Shown here piece by piece: positions 7,522-17,149 of a stretch of 57,577 nt of DNA (position 1 is its first letter; each line of letters begins with the position of its first letter). The notes below the pieces were generated by a model that saw only the letters and a program-made list of their open reading frames with translations, did not search any database and was not told the origin of the DNA. Origin of the DNA: Blautia sp. (GTDB taxonomy: Bacteria > Bacillota > Clostridia > Lachnospirales > Lachnospiraceae). The translations under genes were made by a program, and so were the position numbers. The DNA is taken from NCBI GenBank assembly GCA_022769545.1, contig JALEJS010000010.1, positions 1-57,577 on the forward strand, in the 5' to 3' direction.

Positions 7522-10179
7522 TTACTTCTTCATCTGTTCAAGCTGCATGGATACCTTCTCTTTCATCTCCCTGTATTTTGCAAGTTTTTCCTTCTCTGCG
7601 TCCACCTTTGCCTGCGGTGCCTTGTTTACAAAATTCGGATTGTTCAGCATCCCTTCGCAGCGGGCAATTTCCTTTTTCAGACGCTCCTTCTCCTTCTCCA
7701 GACGTTCCAGTTCTTTTTCTCTGTCCACCAGGTCTTCCAGCGGAAGATACACAACTGCATTTCCTACAACGACAGATACCGCATCCTCACCAATTCCGGC
7801 CTTATCCTGCTGTACGTGGATTTCCTTTGCAAAGGCCAGGTTGGAGAAAGATCTGCCGCATTTTCGGTACATTTCACAGCTGGTCTCATCTTTTGCAACA
7901 ATATAAATGCTGGTTCTGCGGTTCTGCGGGACATTCATTTCCGCGCGGATGTTACGGATTCCCCGAACCACTTCCTTGAAGCTCTCCACAGCAAGCTCAG
8001 CCTGAGGGAAGGAATAATCCTCACGATAAACCGGCCAGTCTGAAATCATAATCGATGGCTCCTCCGGGAGCAGTGTACAGTAAATTTCTTCCGTAATAAA
8101 CGGCATGAACGGGTGCAGCAGCTTCAGCCCCTGTGTCAGCACCGTACGAAGTGTCCAGAGTGCCTCGCCTGCCGCCTCCGGATTTTCCTGCGCATTCCAC
8201 AGACGGGTCTTTGCCAGCTCAATATACCAGTCGCAGAGCTCATCCCACAGGAAATCATATACCTTCTGCACCGCAATTCCCAGTTCGTATTTATCCATGT
8301 TTTCGGTGACTTCCCGGATAACCGTATTCAGGTGAGAAAGGATCCACTGATCCTCCGCACAAAGCGCAGACACATTCTCCGGCTCCCGAATGGTTTTTCC
8401 CTCCAGGTTCATCTGAATGAAGCGGGAAGCATTCCAGATCTTGTTCGCAAAGTTACGGCTGGCTTCCACTCTCTCCCAGTAGAAACGCATATCATTTCCC
8501 GGTGCATTTCCGGTCATCAGTGTCAGACGAAGCGCATCGGCACCATACTTGTCGATCACTTCCAGCGGATCGATTCCATTGCCCAGCGACTTGCTCATTT
8601 TTCTTCCCTGGGAATCTCTCACCAGGCCGTGAATCAGCACATGATGGAACGGTGCCTGTCCGGTCTGTTCACATCCGGAAAATACCATGCGGATAACCCA
8701 GAAGAAAATAATGTCATATCCGGTAACCAGCACATCGGTCGGATAAAAATATTCCATCTCCGGAGTATTGTTCGGCCATCCCAGTGTGGAGAAGGGCCAG
8801 AGTGCCGATGAAAACCAGGTATCCAGAGAATCCTCGTCCTGGTGAAAATGCGTACAGCCGCATTTCGGACATTTTTCCGGTGCGCCGCCCTTGTGTACCA
8901 CCATCTCTTTGCATTCTTCACAGTAATATGCCGGAATGCGATGTCCCCACCACAGCTGACGGGAAATACACCAGTCACGGATATTTTCCAGCCAGTGGAG
9001 ATAAATCTTGTCAAACCGCTCCGGCACAAAGGTAAGCTCGCCTGTTTCCAGTGCTTTGATCGCTTCCTTTGCCATATCTCCCATCTTTACAAACCACTGC
9101 GGTTTCACCATCGGCTCTACCGTGGTGTGACAGCGGTCATGCGTTCCCACCGCATGGGAATGGGGAACAACCTTCACCAGAAGGCCAAGCTCTTCCAGAT
9201 CCTTCACCATCTCTTTTCTGGCTTCGTATCGGTCCATTCCGGCATATTTCCCGCCCAGCTCGTTGATGGTTGCATCATCGTTCATGATACAGATTTCTTC
9301 CAGATCATGACGTTTTCCCACTTCAAAGTCATTGGGGTCATGTGCCGGTGTGATTTTTACACATCCGGTTCCGAATTCTCTGTCCACATATTCATCGGCA
9401 ATCACCGGAATCTGACGGTCCGTCAGCGGAAGCTCCAGCATCTTGCCCACAAGATCCTTATATCTCTCATCTTCCGGATTGACAGCCACTGCCGTATCAC
9501 CCAGAAGTGTCTCCGGACGCGTCGTGGCAATTTCCACGAATCTTCCGGGCTCTCCCACTACCGGATAATTGATGTGCCAGAAAAATCCGTCCTGATCCTC
9601 ATGCTCTACTTCCGCGTCAGACAGAGAGGTCTGACATTTCGGACACCAGTTGATGATTCGGCTGCCCTTATAGATCCATCCTTTTTCATAGAGACGTACA
9701 AATACTTCTTCCACCGCCTCGGAGCAGCCTTCGTCCATGGTAAAGCGTTCTCTTTCCCAGTCTGCGGAAGCACCCAGTTTTTTCAGCTGATTGATAATAC
9801 GGCTGCCGTACTCCTCTTTCCATGCCCAGGCATGCTTCATAAATTCTTCGCGGCCAATCTCATGCTTGTCAATTCCCTGCTCCTTCAGCATGTTGGTGAC
9901 CTTTACCTCTGTGGCAATGGCCGCATGGTCTGTTCCCGGCTGCCACAGTGCCTCATAGCCCTGCATTCTCTTAAAGCGGATGAGAATATCCTGCATGGTA
10001 TTGTCCAGTGCATGTCCCATGTGCAGCTGACCGGTTACGTTGGGCGGCGGCATCACGATCGTAAAAGGCTTTTTATCGGGATTCACTTTCGCATGAAAGT
10101 AACCGTTATCCATCCATTTCTGATAAAGACGTTCTTCGATCCCTTTGGGATCATAGGTTTTTGCAAGTTCCTTACTCAT
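7522..10179 (-). CDS. valS: Valyl-tRNA synthetase
   Basis: A class I aminoacyl-tRNA synthetase, 885 residues, charging tRNA-Val. The HIGH motif is HMGH in PPPNVTGQLHMGHALDN and the KMSKS motif is GRKMSKSLGNG. Two CxxC zinc knuckles are visible (CPKCQTS and CEECKEM...CPKCGC). The editing domain contains TTRPETLLGDTAVAVNP. The C-terminus is the charged ValRS coiled coil. I start at the ATG at 10179 (MSKELAKTYDP), nine bases after AGGAGG. A longer frame reaches back through the T-box and is not used. Confidence 0.98.
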   Translation of the reverse strand: MSKELAKTYDPKGIEERLYQKWMDNGYFHAKVNPDKKPFTIVMPPPNVTGQLHMGHALDNTMQDILIRFKRMQGYEALWQPGTDHAAIATEVKVTNMLKEQGIDKHEIGREEFMKHAWAWKEEYGSRIINQLKKLGASADWERERFTMDEGCSEAVEEVFVRLYEKGWIYKGSRIINWCPKCQTSLSDAEVEHEDQDGFFWHINYPVVGEPGRFVEIATTRPETLLGDTAVAVNPEDERYKDLVGKMLELPLTDRQIPVIADEYVDREFGTGCVKITPAHDPNDFEVGKRHDLEEICIMNDDATINELGGKYAGMDRYEARKEMVKDLEELGLLVKVVPHSHAVGTHDRCHTTVEPMVKPQWFVKMGDMAKEAIKALETGELTFVPERFDKIYLHWLENIRDWCISRQLWWGHRIPAYYCEECKEMVVHKGGAPEKCPKCGCTHFHQDEDSLDTWFSSALWPFSTLGWPNNTPEMEYFYPTDVLVTGYDIIFFWVIRMVFSGCEQTGQAPFHHVLIHGLVRDSQGRKMSKSLGNGIDPLEVIDKYGADALRLTLMTGNAPGNDMRFYWERVEASRNFANKIWNASRFIQMNLEGKTIREPENVSALCAEDQWILSHLNTVIREVTENMDKYELGIAVQKVYDFLWDELCDWYIELAKTRLWNAQENPEAAGEALWTLRTVLTQGLKLLHPFMPFITEEIYCTLLPEEPSIMISDWPVYREDYSFPQAELAVESFKEVVRGIRNIRAEMNVPQNRRTSIYIVAKDETSCEMYRKCGRSFSNLAFAKEIHVQQDKAGIGEDAVSVVVGNAVVYLPLEDLVDREKELERLEKEKERLKKEIARCEGMLNNPNFVNKAPQAKVDAEKEKLAKYREMKEKVSMQLEQMKK

Positions 10180-10216
10180 AATATCCTCCTTTTTTGGAAA
10201 AAGAACAAAGCGGAGA

Positions 10217-10513
10217 AATTTCCTAAGAAACAGAAACGCCCTCTGCATATTTTTTCTATGCAAAGGGCGAATGTCTCGCGGTACCACCTTGTCTTACAGG
10301 CAGGGTGCCTGTATCTTGTTTCTTCTGTATCGGGAAGTCCCGGAAGTCCCTACTCACCGCATATCCCCGGAAAAGCTTCCGGACAAACGGCTTCAGTTCT
10401 TCTGCTCAAAAGCTACCTTCCGTACCTGCTCTCCCGGACTGCCTTTCAGCCCACGGGCAATCCTCTCTTTCGGCGCACAGCACGTACTCCTCTTTCTCAT
10501 CGCTTTCTAAATA
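10217..10513 (-). promoter_or_regulatory. T-box leader (tRNA-Val) of valS
   Basis: On the minus strand the leader carries the T-box core AAGGTGGTACCGCG (10277-10290), then a terminator hairpin CGCCCTTTGCAT / ATGCAGAGGGCG (10237-10269) and a U-rich tail. Upstream is a Stem I. The helix GTACGTGCT / AGCAGGTAC sits above the specifier loop, with AGTA on the 5' side and GAA-G-GTA-G on the 3' side. That gives GTA (Val; plus-strand 10414-10416) as specifier, matching the downstream gene. Uncharged tRNA-Val should stabilise the antiterminator and allow transcription of valS and, by readthrough, the LtaS-like gene. Confidence 0.95.
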
Positions 10514-10535
10514 TGGCTTATTTTTTATATCTGAT

Positions 10536-10564
10536 ATCATAACCAAGCAGACCGGTTTTGTCAA
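10536..10564 (-). promoter_or_regulatory. Promoter of the valS T-box leader
   Basis: On the minus strand TTGACA (10559-10564) and TATGAT (10536-10541) are separated by 17 bp. The start point near 10529 is about 16-20 bases before Stem I. This is close to consensus for sigma A. Confidence 0.8.
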
Positions 10565-10582
10565 GACAGATTCCGGCATATC

Positions 10583-13500
10583 TTATTCCACACTTTTCAG
10601 CGATTCGATCATATCAATCTTTTTCAGCTTAAAATGCATGACAAGGTTTACGATCACAGAAAAGCTACAGGTGATCAGAGCGCTGTAGATAAAACTGATC
10701 GTCTTAATGTTTCTGCCGAACATTACGGCATCCACCTCCACCGTCGTGATGACAAACCGGTGAAGGAGAATTCCGAACAAAGCTCCTGCCAGCACACCGA
10801 CCAGCGTGAGGATAATGTTTTCCCGGAACACATAACCGGATACCTCCCCGTCATAAAATCCCAGAACCTTCAGCGTGGCCAGTTCCCTCTTCCGCTCCGT
10901 GATGTTGATATTATTCAGATTATACAGCACGACAAAGGCCAGCATTCCCGCAGATATGATCAGAACAACCACAACCAGCCCCAGGGTACTCAGCATCCGC
11001 TCCAGCTGCTCACTCAGGCTGCTGGTATAACTGATGCTCAGTGCAGCCGGATATTTCAGGATTTCATTTCCCAGCTCCTCCGGATTCTCTTTGAATTCCT
11101 CCTTCAGAGTAAACACCGTGCTGGCGTAGTCCGGCTCTTTCCCAAAGGTTTCCCGGTATACCGTTGGTGTCATGTACACATAATGACTCATATAATTCTC
11201 CGTCACTGCCGCGATCCGGACCTGATAGGAATGGTTATCCCATTCCAGTGTCAGCATATCCCCCACACCGCAGCCTGTCAGCGAAGCCGTTTTTTCACTG
11301 ATCACAGCCCCCTCATCGGTCAGCTGATACGGTTCCTTCGAAATGCGGTTCCGAAGGGTGATATCCTCGTGAAAATTGTCCAGATTCTGCGGTACGTAAA
11401 CGTATGCGCTGATACTGGATTTGTCTCTCGGTACCGTCATTTTCGTCATCTGTACATGGGTAAACCGTTCCAGCCGGTTTTCCTTCTCCAGATATCCGGC
11501 AAGCTCCTCTTTCTCCTGAACGGTGGCATCCTCGTCGGCAATAATAATTCCGTCGTAATGCTGCAGCTCCTCATACTGACGGTCTGACACATCCATAATG
11601 GAATCCTGCAGTCCAAAACCTACCAGAAGAAGGCCCATGCTTCCGGCAATTCCAAAAATTGTCATAAACAGTCTCTTTTTATAGCGAAACAGATTCCGGA
11701 GTGTGGACTTCCAGCTGAAACTCAGATGTTTCCAGATAAATCCGACCCGTTCGATCAGGACACGCTTTCCTTCCTTTGGAGCCGGCGGCCGCATCAGGGA
11801 CGCAGGCGTCTCCGCAAGCGCTTTGTAACAGGAGAAAATGGTTGCTCCCAGCGTACATACCACGGAGGCACCCGACGCAATCAGCGCAAATTTCAGCTCA
11901 TAGTCGATCTGAATACAGGATGGAATATTGTGGTACATGATCCCGTATGATGTGATGATAATGTATGGCAGGACTTTTTCTCCGATCAGAATTCCCATCA
12001 CGCTGCCGCCCACGGTTGCCAGCAGAGCATAGAACAGATATTTTCCTGCAATCGCTCCCTTTCCGTACCCCAGGGCCTTCATTGTACCGATCTGCGTTCT
12101 CTGCTCCTCCACCATACGGGTCATGGTCGTCAGACTGATCAGCGCCGCCACCAGGAAAAAGATAACCGGAAATGCCTGTCCGAGGCTTCGCATACGATCT
12201 GCATTATCTCCAAAATCAGAATATTCCGGCAGAGCGTTCCGGTTGGAAACAATCCACTCCGGCATCTCCAGGCTAGAAATTTCTTCTCTTGCATCCTCCA
12301 GTTCCTTTTCTCCGTCGCTTATTTTCTCTTCTGCTTCTTTCTTTCCGTCTTCGTACTCTTTTTTTCCGTCTTCCAGTTCCTTTTTTCCATCCTCCAGTTC
12401 TTTTCTGGCGTCCTTCAGCTTCTTCTCATTTTCCTCGATTTCCTTTTCGCCGTCAGCCAGCTCTTCCTTTCCCTGTCGGATATCTTCCTCTCCGTCCAGA
12501 ATGGCCTGCTCATTTTGTGCAATCTGCCGGGCGCCTTCCTCCAGAGATACCCGGCTTTGCGCCAGCTCACCCCATCCGGCATTCAGCTCATTCTGCTTCG
12601 CGTTCAGCTGTTCCTGCGCAGCATTCAGTTCCTGTCTGGCCTTCTCGATTTCCGCCTGACCGGCTTCCAGCTGAGCTCCGGCTTTTTCACTTTCCTGAAG
12701 TGCTTTCTGATATTCCTGCTCCTTCCCGGTCAGATTCTCCTCTTCCTGCTGAAGTGTTTTCTCCTGCTGCAGGAGCTGCTGTTCTTTCTTTTCAAGCCCG
12801 GCTTCCTGCTCGTTCAGTTCATTCATCCCCGCTTCCAGAGACGCCCTGCTGTCCTCCAGTGACAATCGCTGTCCTGCCAGCGCTTCCTGCTGTGCTTCCA
12901 CCTCCGTCATCTGACCGACGATTCCATCCAGCGTCCCCTGCGCCTGCTCGATGCTTTCCTCCAGCGCCGCAATCTGTCCCTGTATGTTCTGAATTTCTTC
13001 CTCGTCAGGAGTTTCCTGCGCCTGCAGCTGCTCCAGTGTCTCCTGAAGAACCGCCATCTGAGCCTGCAGTTCTGACACCCCGGCCTGTGCCTGCTGACGC
13101 CCGGTCTCCAGCTCCTCCCAGGTTCCGTTCAGACTCTCCTGAAGCTGTATCACCCGTTCCAGTCCCTGCTGACACTCTTCCTGCTTTGCACTCAGATCTT
13201 CCCGTGTACTGGCAATCGTCTGTTTCCCGCCTGCGATCTCCTGTTTTCCCTGTGCAATCACATCCAGCCCCTGCTGCAGCTGTTTCCGTCCGTCTTCCAG
13301 ACTGGCCTTTGCCTCATTCAGCTGTGCCTGTCCGCTCTGATACTGTGCCCAGCCGTTTTCCAGCTCCTGCTCCTTCGGACGCAGCTGATCCCAGCCGGCC
13401 TGCAGTTTGCTCTGTGCCTCATCCAGCTGCGCCTGTCCGGCCTCCAGCTGTGCCCATCCATCCTGGTACTGTGCCCAGCCATCTTCCAGCTGCGCTTTGG

Positions 13501-14506
13501 CATCGGCCAGCTGTGCCTTTCCGTCTTCCAGCTCCTTCCCGGCATCTTCCAGCTTTGTTTTTCCCTCACGGAGTTCTTTGCGGGCATCACTCAGCTGCTT
13601 CACACCATCCTTATATTCCTTCTCTGCGTCAGCCAGTTCTTTCTCTGCGTCCTCCAGCTCCTTCCGGGCATCGGTCAGTTCTTCTTCCGCTTCTTTGCGG
13701 GCATCCTCCAGCTCCTTTTCACCATCCTCCAGTTCCTTCTGTGCCTCCGCAACCACATCATCATAACGGATCTGACAGCGTTCTTCCTGAATTCCTTCGA
13801 TTTTCTCCTCCATACGCTCGATGAGACTGTCATAGGCATCCGTATAGCTGATCAGGTCCTCTGCTCCATGAGCTCTCACATATATCTGCGTGTAGGTTTC
13901 CTGGTCGAAATCCTCCGGAAGCACATAGGCAAAGCCATTGATTTCGCCGGAACCCAGCGTGGTGTTCCCTCTGTTAAAGGAAATGTAGAGCGGAGAACTG
14001 CCGATACCGGTCACTGTAAAATCCTGCCGTAAAAGCAGTTCACTGTCCTGATCCTGAATCAGAGAAATCGTATCTCCCACCTTGTAGCCATACTTTTCGG
14101 CATAAGCGGAATCCAGAAAAATCTCCCCGCTTTTTTTCGGGAGTTCCCCATCGGATGCTTTCAGCTGATTCATACTCTCATTGACAGATTCCACATGAAT
14201 AACCGTCTGTGCGCTCTCCTCCTGGCAAAGCACATCTGTCCCCCATGCGCCTTCCGCAATTTCCACGCCATCCATTTCTGCAAGCGCCTGCACATCTTTT
14301 TCGGTCAGTCCCATGGTTCCCATAATTTTCAGATCCATCAGAACGGAGGTATCATAGTAAGCATCCCCGGAAAGTCTCATATCCGGTGACGATGCCTGAA
14401 TTCCCGAAAAAAAGGCAACGCCCAGAGCAACAATAAAAAAAATCGAAATAAATCGCGCCCTGCTCTTTCTAATTTCCATCCAAAAATCTTTTCGCAGTGC
14501 CTTCAA
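10583..14506 (-). CDS. FtsX/MacB-type ABC permease with a ~515-residue coiled coil
   Basis: A 1307-residue permease. TM1 is at about 18-36 (ARFISIFFIVALGVAFFSGI), followed by a MacB-like extracytoplasmic domain. A coiled coil runs from about 225 to 740 in repeats such as KELEDAEKELADAEKEY and AQLEDGWAQYQDGWAQ. The first FtsX membrane domain starts near 775 (FPVIFFLVAALISLTTMTRM). A second extracytoplasmic domain and second FtsX domain end the protein. The start is a TTG after AGGTGAAGG; the next in-frame ATG is nine codons on. It follows its ATPase by 10 bases. Family members export lipids or peptides or act as mechanotransmitters; the substrate is unknown. It is the last gene of an operon that begins with c-di-GMP enzymes. 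Confidence 0.88.
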   Translation of the reverse strand: MKALRKDFWMEIRKSRARFISIFFIVALGVAFFSGIQASSPDMRLSGDAYYDTSVLMDLKIMGTMGLTEKDVQALAEMDGVEIAEGAWGTDVLCQEESAQTVIHVESVNESMNQLKASDGELPKKSGEIFLDSAYAEKYGYKVGDTISLIQDQDSELLLRQDFTVTGIGSSPLYISFNRGNTTLGSGEINGFAYVLPEDFDQETYTQIYVRAHGAEDLISYTDAYDSLIERMEEKIEGIQEERCQIRYDDVVAEAQKELEDGEKELEDARKEAEEELTDARKELEDAEKELADAEKEYKDGVKQLSDARKELREGKTKLEDAGKELEDGKAQLADAKAQLEDGWAQYQDGWAQLEAGQAQLDEAQSKLQAGWDQLRPKEQELENGWAQYQSGQAQLNEAKASLEDGRKQLQQGLDVIAQGKQEIAGGKQTIASTREDLSAKQEECQQGLERVIQLQESLNGTWEELETGRQQAQAGVSELQAQMAVLQETLEQLQAQETPDEEEIQNIQGQIAALEESIEQAQGTLDGIVGQMTEVEAQQEALAGQRLSLEDSRASLEAGMNELNEQEAGLEKKEQQLLQQEKTLQQEEENLTGKEQEYQKALQESEKAGAQLEAGQAEIEKARQELNAAQEQLNAKQNELNAGWGELAQSRVSLEEGARQIAQNEQAILDGEEDIRQGKEELADGEKEIEENEKKLKDARKELEDGKKELEDGKKEYEDGKKEAEEKISDGEKELEDAREEISSLEMPEWIVSNRNALPEYSDFGDNADRMRSLGQAFPVIFFLVAALISLTTMTRMVEEQRTQIGTMKALGYGKGAIAGKYLFYALLATVGGSVMGILIGEKVLPYIIITSYGIMYHNIPSCIQIDYELKFALIASGASVVCTLGATIFSCYKALAETPASLMRPPAPKEGKRVLIERVGFIWKHLSFSWKSTLRNLFRYKKRLFMTIFGIAGSMGLLLVGFGLQDSIMDVSDRQYEELQHYDGIIIADEDATVQEKEELAGYLEKENRLERFTHVQMTKMTVPRDKSSISAYVYVPQNLDNFHEDITLRNRISKEPYQLTDEGAVISEKTASLTGCGVGDMLTLEWDNHSYQVRIAAVTENYMSHYVYMTPTVYRETFGKEPDYASTVFTLKEEFKENPEELGNEILKYPAALSISYTSSLSEQLERMLSTLGLVVVVLIISAGMLAFVVLYNLNNINITERKRELATLKVLGFYDGEVSGYVFRENIILTLVGVLAGALFGILLHRFVITTVEVDAVMFGRNIKTISFIYSALITCSFSVIVNLVMHFKLKKIDMIESLKSVE

Positions 14507-14516
14507 TAACCTTCAC

Positions 14517-15233
14517 CTACCACTCAATTTTCTCAACGGGCACAGGATTTTCATTCAGCATCATATCTGCCACTTTCCCGTTTTTGATCCGGATCACCCG
14601 GTCCGCCATCGGTGTCAGAGCGGAATTATGGGTAATTACGATCACAGTCATCCCTTTCTCTGTGCACATATCCTGAAGAAGCTTTAAAATGGATTTTCCG
14701 GTCTGATAGTCCAGCGCTCCGGTAGGCTCATCACACAGCAGGAGCTTTGGATTTTTGGCAAGTGCCCTGGCAATGGACACCCTCTGCTGCTCTCCTCCGG
14801 AAAGCTGTGCCGGAAAATTGGTCAGACGTTCCTTCAGCCCCACTTCTTCCAATACGGTTCTGGCATCCAGAGGATTTTTACAGATCTGCAGTGCCAGCTC
14901 CACATTTTCCAGTGCGGTCAGATTCGGAACCAGATTATAAAACTGGAACACAAATCCGATGTCTTCCCTGCGATACCCGGTAAGCCTTCGGCCGCTGTAT
15001 CCGGAAATATCATGTCCGTCCACCCAGACATGTCCGCTGGTTGCCTGGTCCATTCCGCCCAGAATATTCAGGACCGTTGTTTTCCCGGCACCGCTGGGAC
15101 CGACAATGACCACAAATTCTCCTTCCGCAATCTGAAAACTGATCTCATCCACAGCAACGATTTTTACTTCCCCGGAGCCGTATATTTTCGAAACCTTATC
15201 CAGTTTTACATAATCTTCTCTGCCTTTTTTCAT
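14517..15233 (-). CDS. ABC transporter ATPase, LolD/MacB type
   Basis: The 238-residue nucleotide-binding subunit pairs with the downstream FtsX-type permease. The Walker A is GPSGAGKT, the Q-loop lies in [18 protein letters not shown], the signature is LSGGEQQR, Walker B is [12 protein letters not shown] and the H-loop is VITHN. The DEPTGALD variant is typical of the LolD/MacB subfamily. The ATG overlaps the stop of the EAL gene (ATGA) and has AAGGAG five bases ahead. Confidence 0.95.
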   Translation of the reverse strand: MKKGREDYVKLDKVSKIYGSGEVKIVAVDEISFQIAEGEFVVIVGPSGAGKTTVLNILGGMDQATSGHVWVDGHDISGYSGRRLTGYRREDIGFVFQFYNLVPNLTALENVELALQICKNPLDARTVLEEVGLKERLTNFPAQLSGGEQQRVSIARALAKNPKLLLCDEPTGALDYQTGKSILKLLQDMCTEKGMTVIVITHNSALTPMADRVIRIKNGKVADMMLNENPVPVEKIEW

Positions 15234-17149
15234 TTTTCTCCTTTTTCTTCTCTGAGCAGCTGAAGAATATCCTGCTCACTCAACGGTTTTGAAAAATAAT
15301 ATCCCTGCACCATATCCACACGGCAGTCGCTGACAATTTTCAGCTGTTCCCGGTTTTCCACGCCTTCCGCAATCACGGCATAGCCCATTTTCTTAAGAAC
15401 CTGAATGATATCTCTGAAAAATTCTGCCCGCTTTCGGTTTTCACAGATTCCGTTCAGCATGGAGCGATCCAGCTTGATACAGGAAAAGGGAAGCTGCAGC
15501 ACCGCATTCAGGTTGGCAAAGCCGGACCCAAAATCATCCATGCACAGTCCACAGCCTGCAGACACAATGGCTTCCACAGCCTGCATCATGTTTTCCCCGT
15601 AATCCGTGGCAACCGTCTCGGTGATCTCAAACTGGAAAACTGCCGGACTCAGTCCGAATTCATATATGGTTTCAATCAGCTTCTGAATCTGTCCTTCCTT
15701 CAGGAATTCTGAGGGAGACAGGTTAAATTTGATATCCCGGATCTGATCCAGGATCCACAAATTGTCCTTCACAAATCTGCAGACACGGCGAAACTGCAGG
15801 TAACCGATCTGGGAGATCTGCCCCGTCCTCTCTGCTGCTGCAATAAAAACATCCGGCGAGAGCGGACCCAGACGCGGATGTCTCAGACGGCTCAGAGCCT
15901 CCAGTGTGATGTACTTTCCAGACGCGACAGAATATACCGGCTGATAATATACTTCATAGAGATCCTCATGGACTGCCGTTTCCAGGAAATGCTCCACCTC
16001 TTTCGCATAGCGGAACCCCCGAAGTGTCTGATCATTTCCCTGAATCAGTGTCATCCCGCCGACATCCGGACATCGATCCATCAGATATTCAATATAAGAA
16101 AACAGTGTGTCACAGTTTTTCAATTCTTCTGCAGATATAATGCCGCAGAGCAGTGCCGGAAAGTGCACCTTTTCATGATTGATTTCAAATCGCTGTTCGA
16201 ACAGCTCCGACACCTTGTGACGCACATCTTCATATTCCACCAGGGAATAGGTGATGATCAGGAAACGGTCCTCTCGAATCCGGAACACCTGATTGGACGG
16301 ACTGATTTTTTTCAGCTCTGCCGCAACCTGCCGGATCAGTTTTTCTGCTCCGCTGTTTCCATATACGGTATAAATCCGTTTCACCTGATACAGTTCTGCC
16401 ACCACCAGGTGAAAATGCTTTCCCCAGTCCATCTGCTCCTGCATCCAGTTCTGAAAATAACTGCTGTTATAGGATTCGGTCAGACGGTCAATATAGTTTC
16501 CCGGATTGTTGATCGTCAGAAACAGTACCGTGATCGCCAGACCTATACCAAATCCGATGGTGAGAGTCTGCGGGAACATTGCCTGCCAGAACACACAGAC
16601 TCCTGCGATCGTCAGAAACTCCCAGATAACCAGAAATTTCTTTTTCCCAAGCTCCCGGAAATGCAGGATGCTGCTGAGCGCGACAATCAGAATATAGACC
16701 GCCGCAAAATAGTAGGTCAGCATATATCCCGGCCCCTTGAAATATCTTCCATGACGGTCAAAGAAAAAGAACATTCCGGACCAGATATTGATAAGAACAA
16801 GAAATTCCATAGCCAGTACCGGAACCAGAAGGACATACAGACTTTTCCGTGTTTTTCCTCCGCCCCGGATCGATTCCGTATAATAGAGAAGCGCATAGGG
16901 AATCAGCACCTGTATCATATAAAAGATTGTCAGCGTAAGCTTCGCCGGAATCATCAGCGAACTTTTTTCCGCAGCTACCAGCACCGTGCTGAGGATATCA
17001 AAGCCGATGTCACTGATCCCCAGCAGAAAAAATCTGGTAAACAGCCTGCTGTTCCGGTCAGAGAGTTTTTTCTCACGCATAAAATGAGAAAAGATCAAAA
17101 CAAGAAAAATAAATGCCGCTGTCAGGAAATCAACATTATACTCTTTCAT
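15230..17149 (-). CDS. Membrane c-di-GMP phosphodiesterase (EAL) with degenerate GGDEF
   Basis: A 639-residue protein from the ATG at 17149. The first half is seven or eight membrane segments. Residues about 255-400 resemble a GGDEF domain whose signature is replaced by REDRF, so cyclase activity is unlikely. The EAL domain keeps the residues needed for hydrolysis: EAL at 417-419, the asparagine of FNLSPSE, the glutamates of EITE, the DD of MDDFGSG, the lysine of IKLD and the glutamate of AEGVEN. It should hydrolyse c-di-GMP to pGpG. The start lies 14 bases inside the end of the GGDEF gene with no good ribosome binding site, suggesting translational coupling. Confidence 0.92.
   Translation of the reverse strand: MKEYNVDFLTAAFIFLVLIFSHFMREKKLSDRNSRLFTRFFLLGISDIGFDILSTVLVAAEKSSLMIPAKLTLTIFYMIQVLIPYALLYYTESIRGGGKTRKSLYVLLVPVLAMEFLVLINIWSGMFFFFDRHGRYFKGPGYMLTYYFAAVYILIVALSSILHFRELGKKKFLVIWEFLTIAGVCVFWQAMFPQTLTIGFGIGLAITVLFLTINNPGNYIDRLTESYNSSYFQNWMQEQMDWGKHFHLVVAELYQVKRIYTVYGNSGAEKLIRQVAAELKKISPSNQVFRIREDRFLIITYSLVEYEDVRHKVSELFEQRFEINHEKVHFPALLCGIISAEELKNCDTLFSYIEYLMDRCPDVGGMTLIQGNDQTLRGFRYAKEVEHFLETAVHEDLYEVYYQPVYSVASGKYITLEALSRLRHPRLGPLSPDVFIAAAERTGQISQIGYLQFRRVCRFVKDNLWILDQIRDIKFNLSPSEFLKEGQIQKLIETIYEFGLSPAVFQFEITETVATDYGENMMQAVEAIVSAGCGLCMDDFGSGFANLNAVLQLPFSCIKLDRSMLNGICENRKRAEFFRDIIQVLKKMGYAVIAEGVENREQLKIVSDCRVDMVQGYYFSKPLSEQDILQLLREEKGEK

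Noticed and set aside
7522..10287. Longer valS product starting at 10287
   Set aside because: The extra 36 codons lie within the T-box core and terminator, and the strong AGGAGG serves the ATG at 10179.
12289..13824. Long plus-strand frame rich in Pro, Ser and Ala opposite the permease coiled coil
   Set aside because: It is the mirror of the biased codons of the coiled coil (GAG, CAG, GCC). It has no ribosome binding site and lies entirely inside a convincing gene.
15230..17149. Dual cyclase/phosphodiesterase activity of the EAL protein
   Set aside because: The GGDEF signature is replaced by REDRF, so only the phosphodiesterase is supported.
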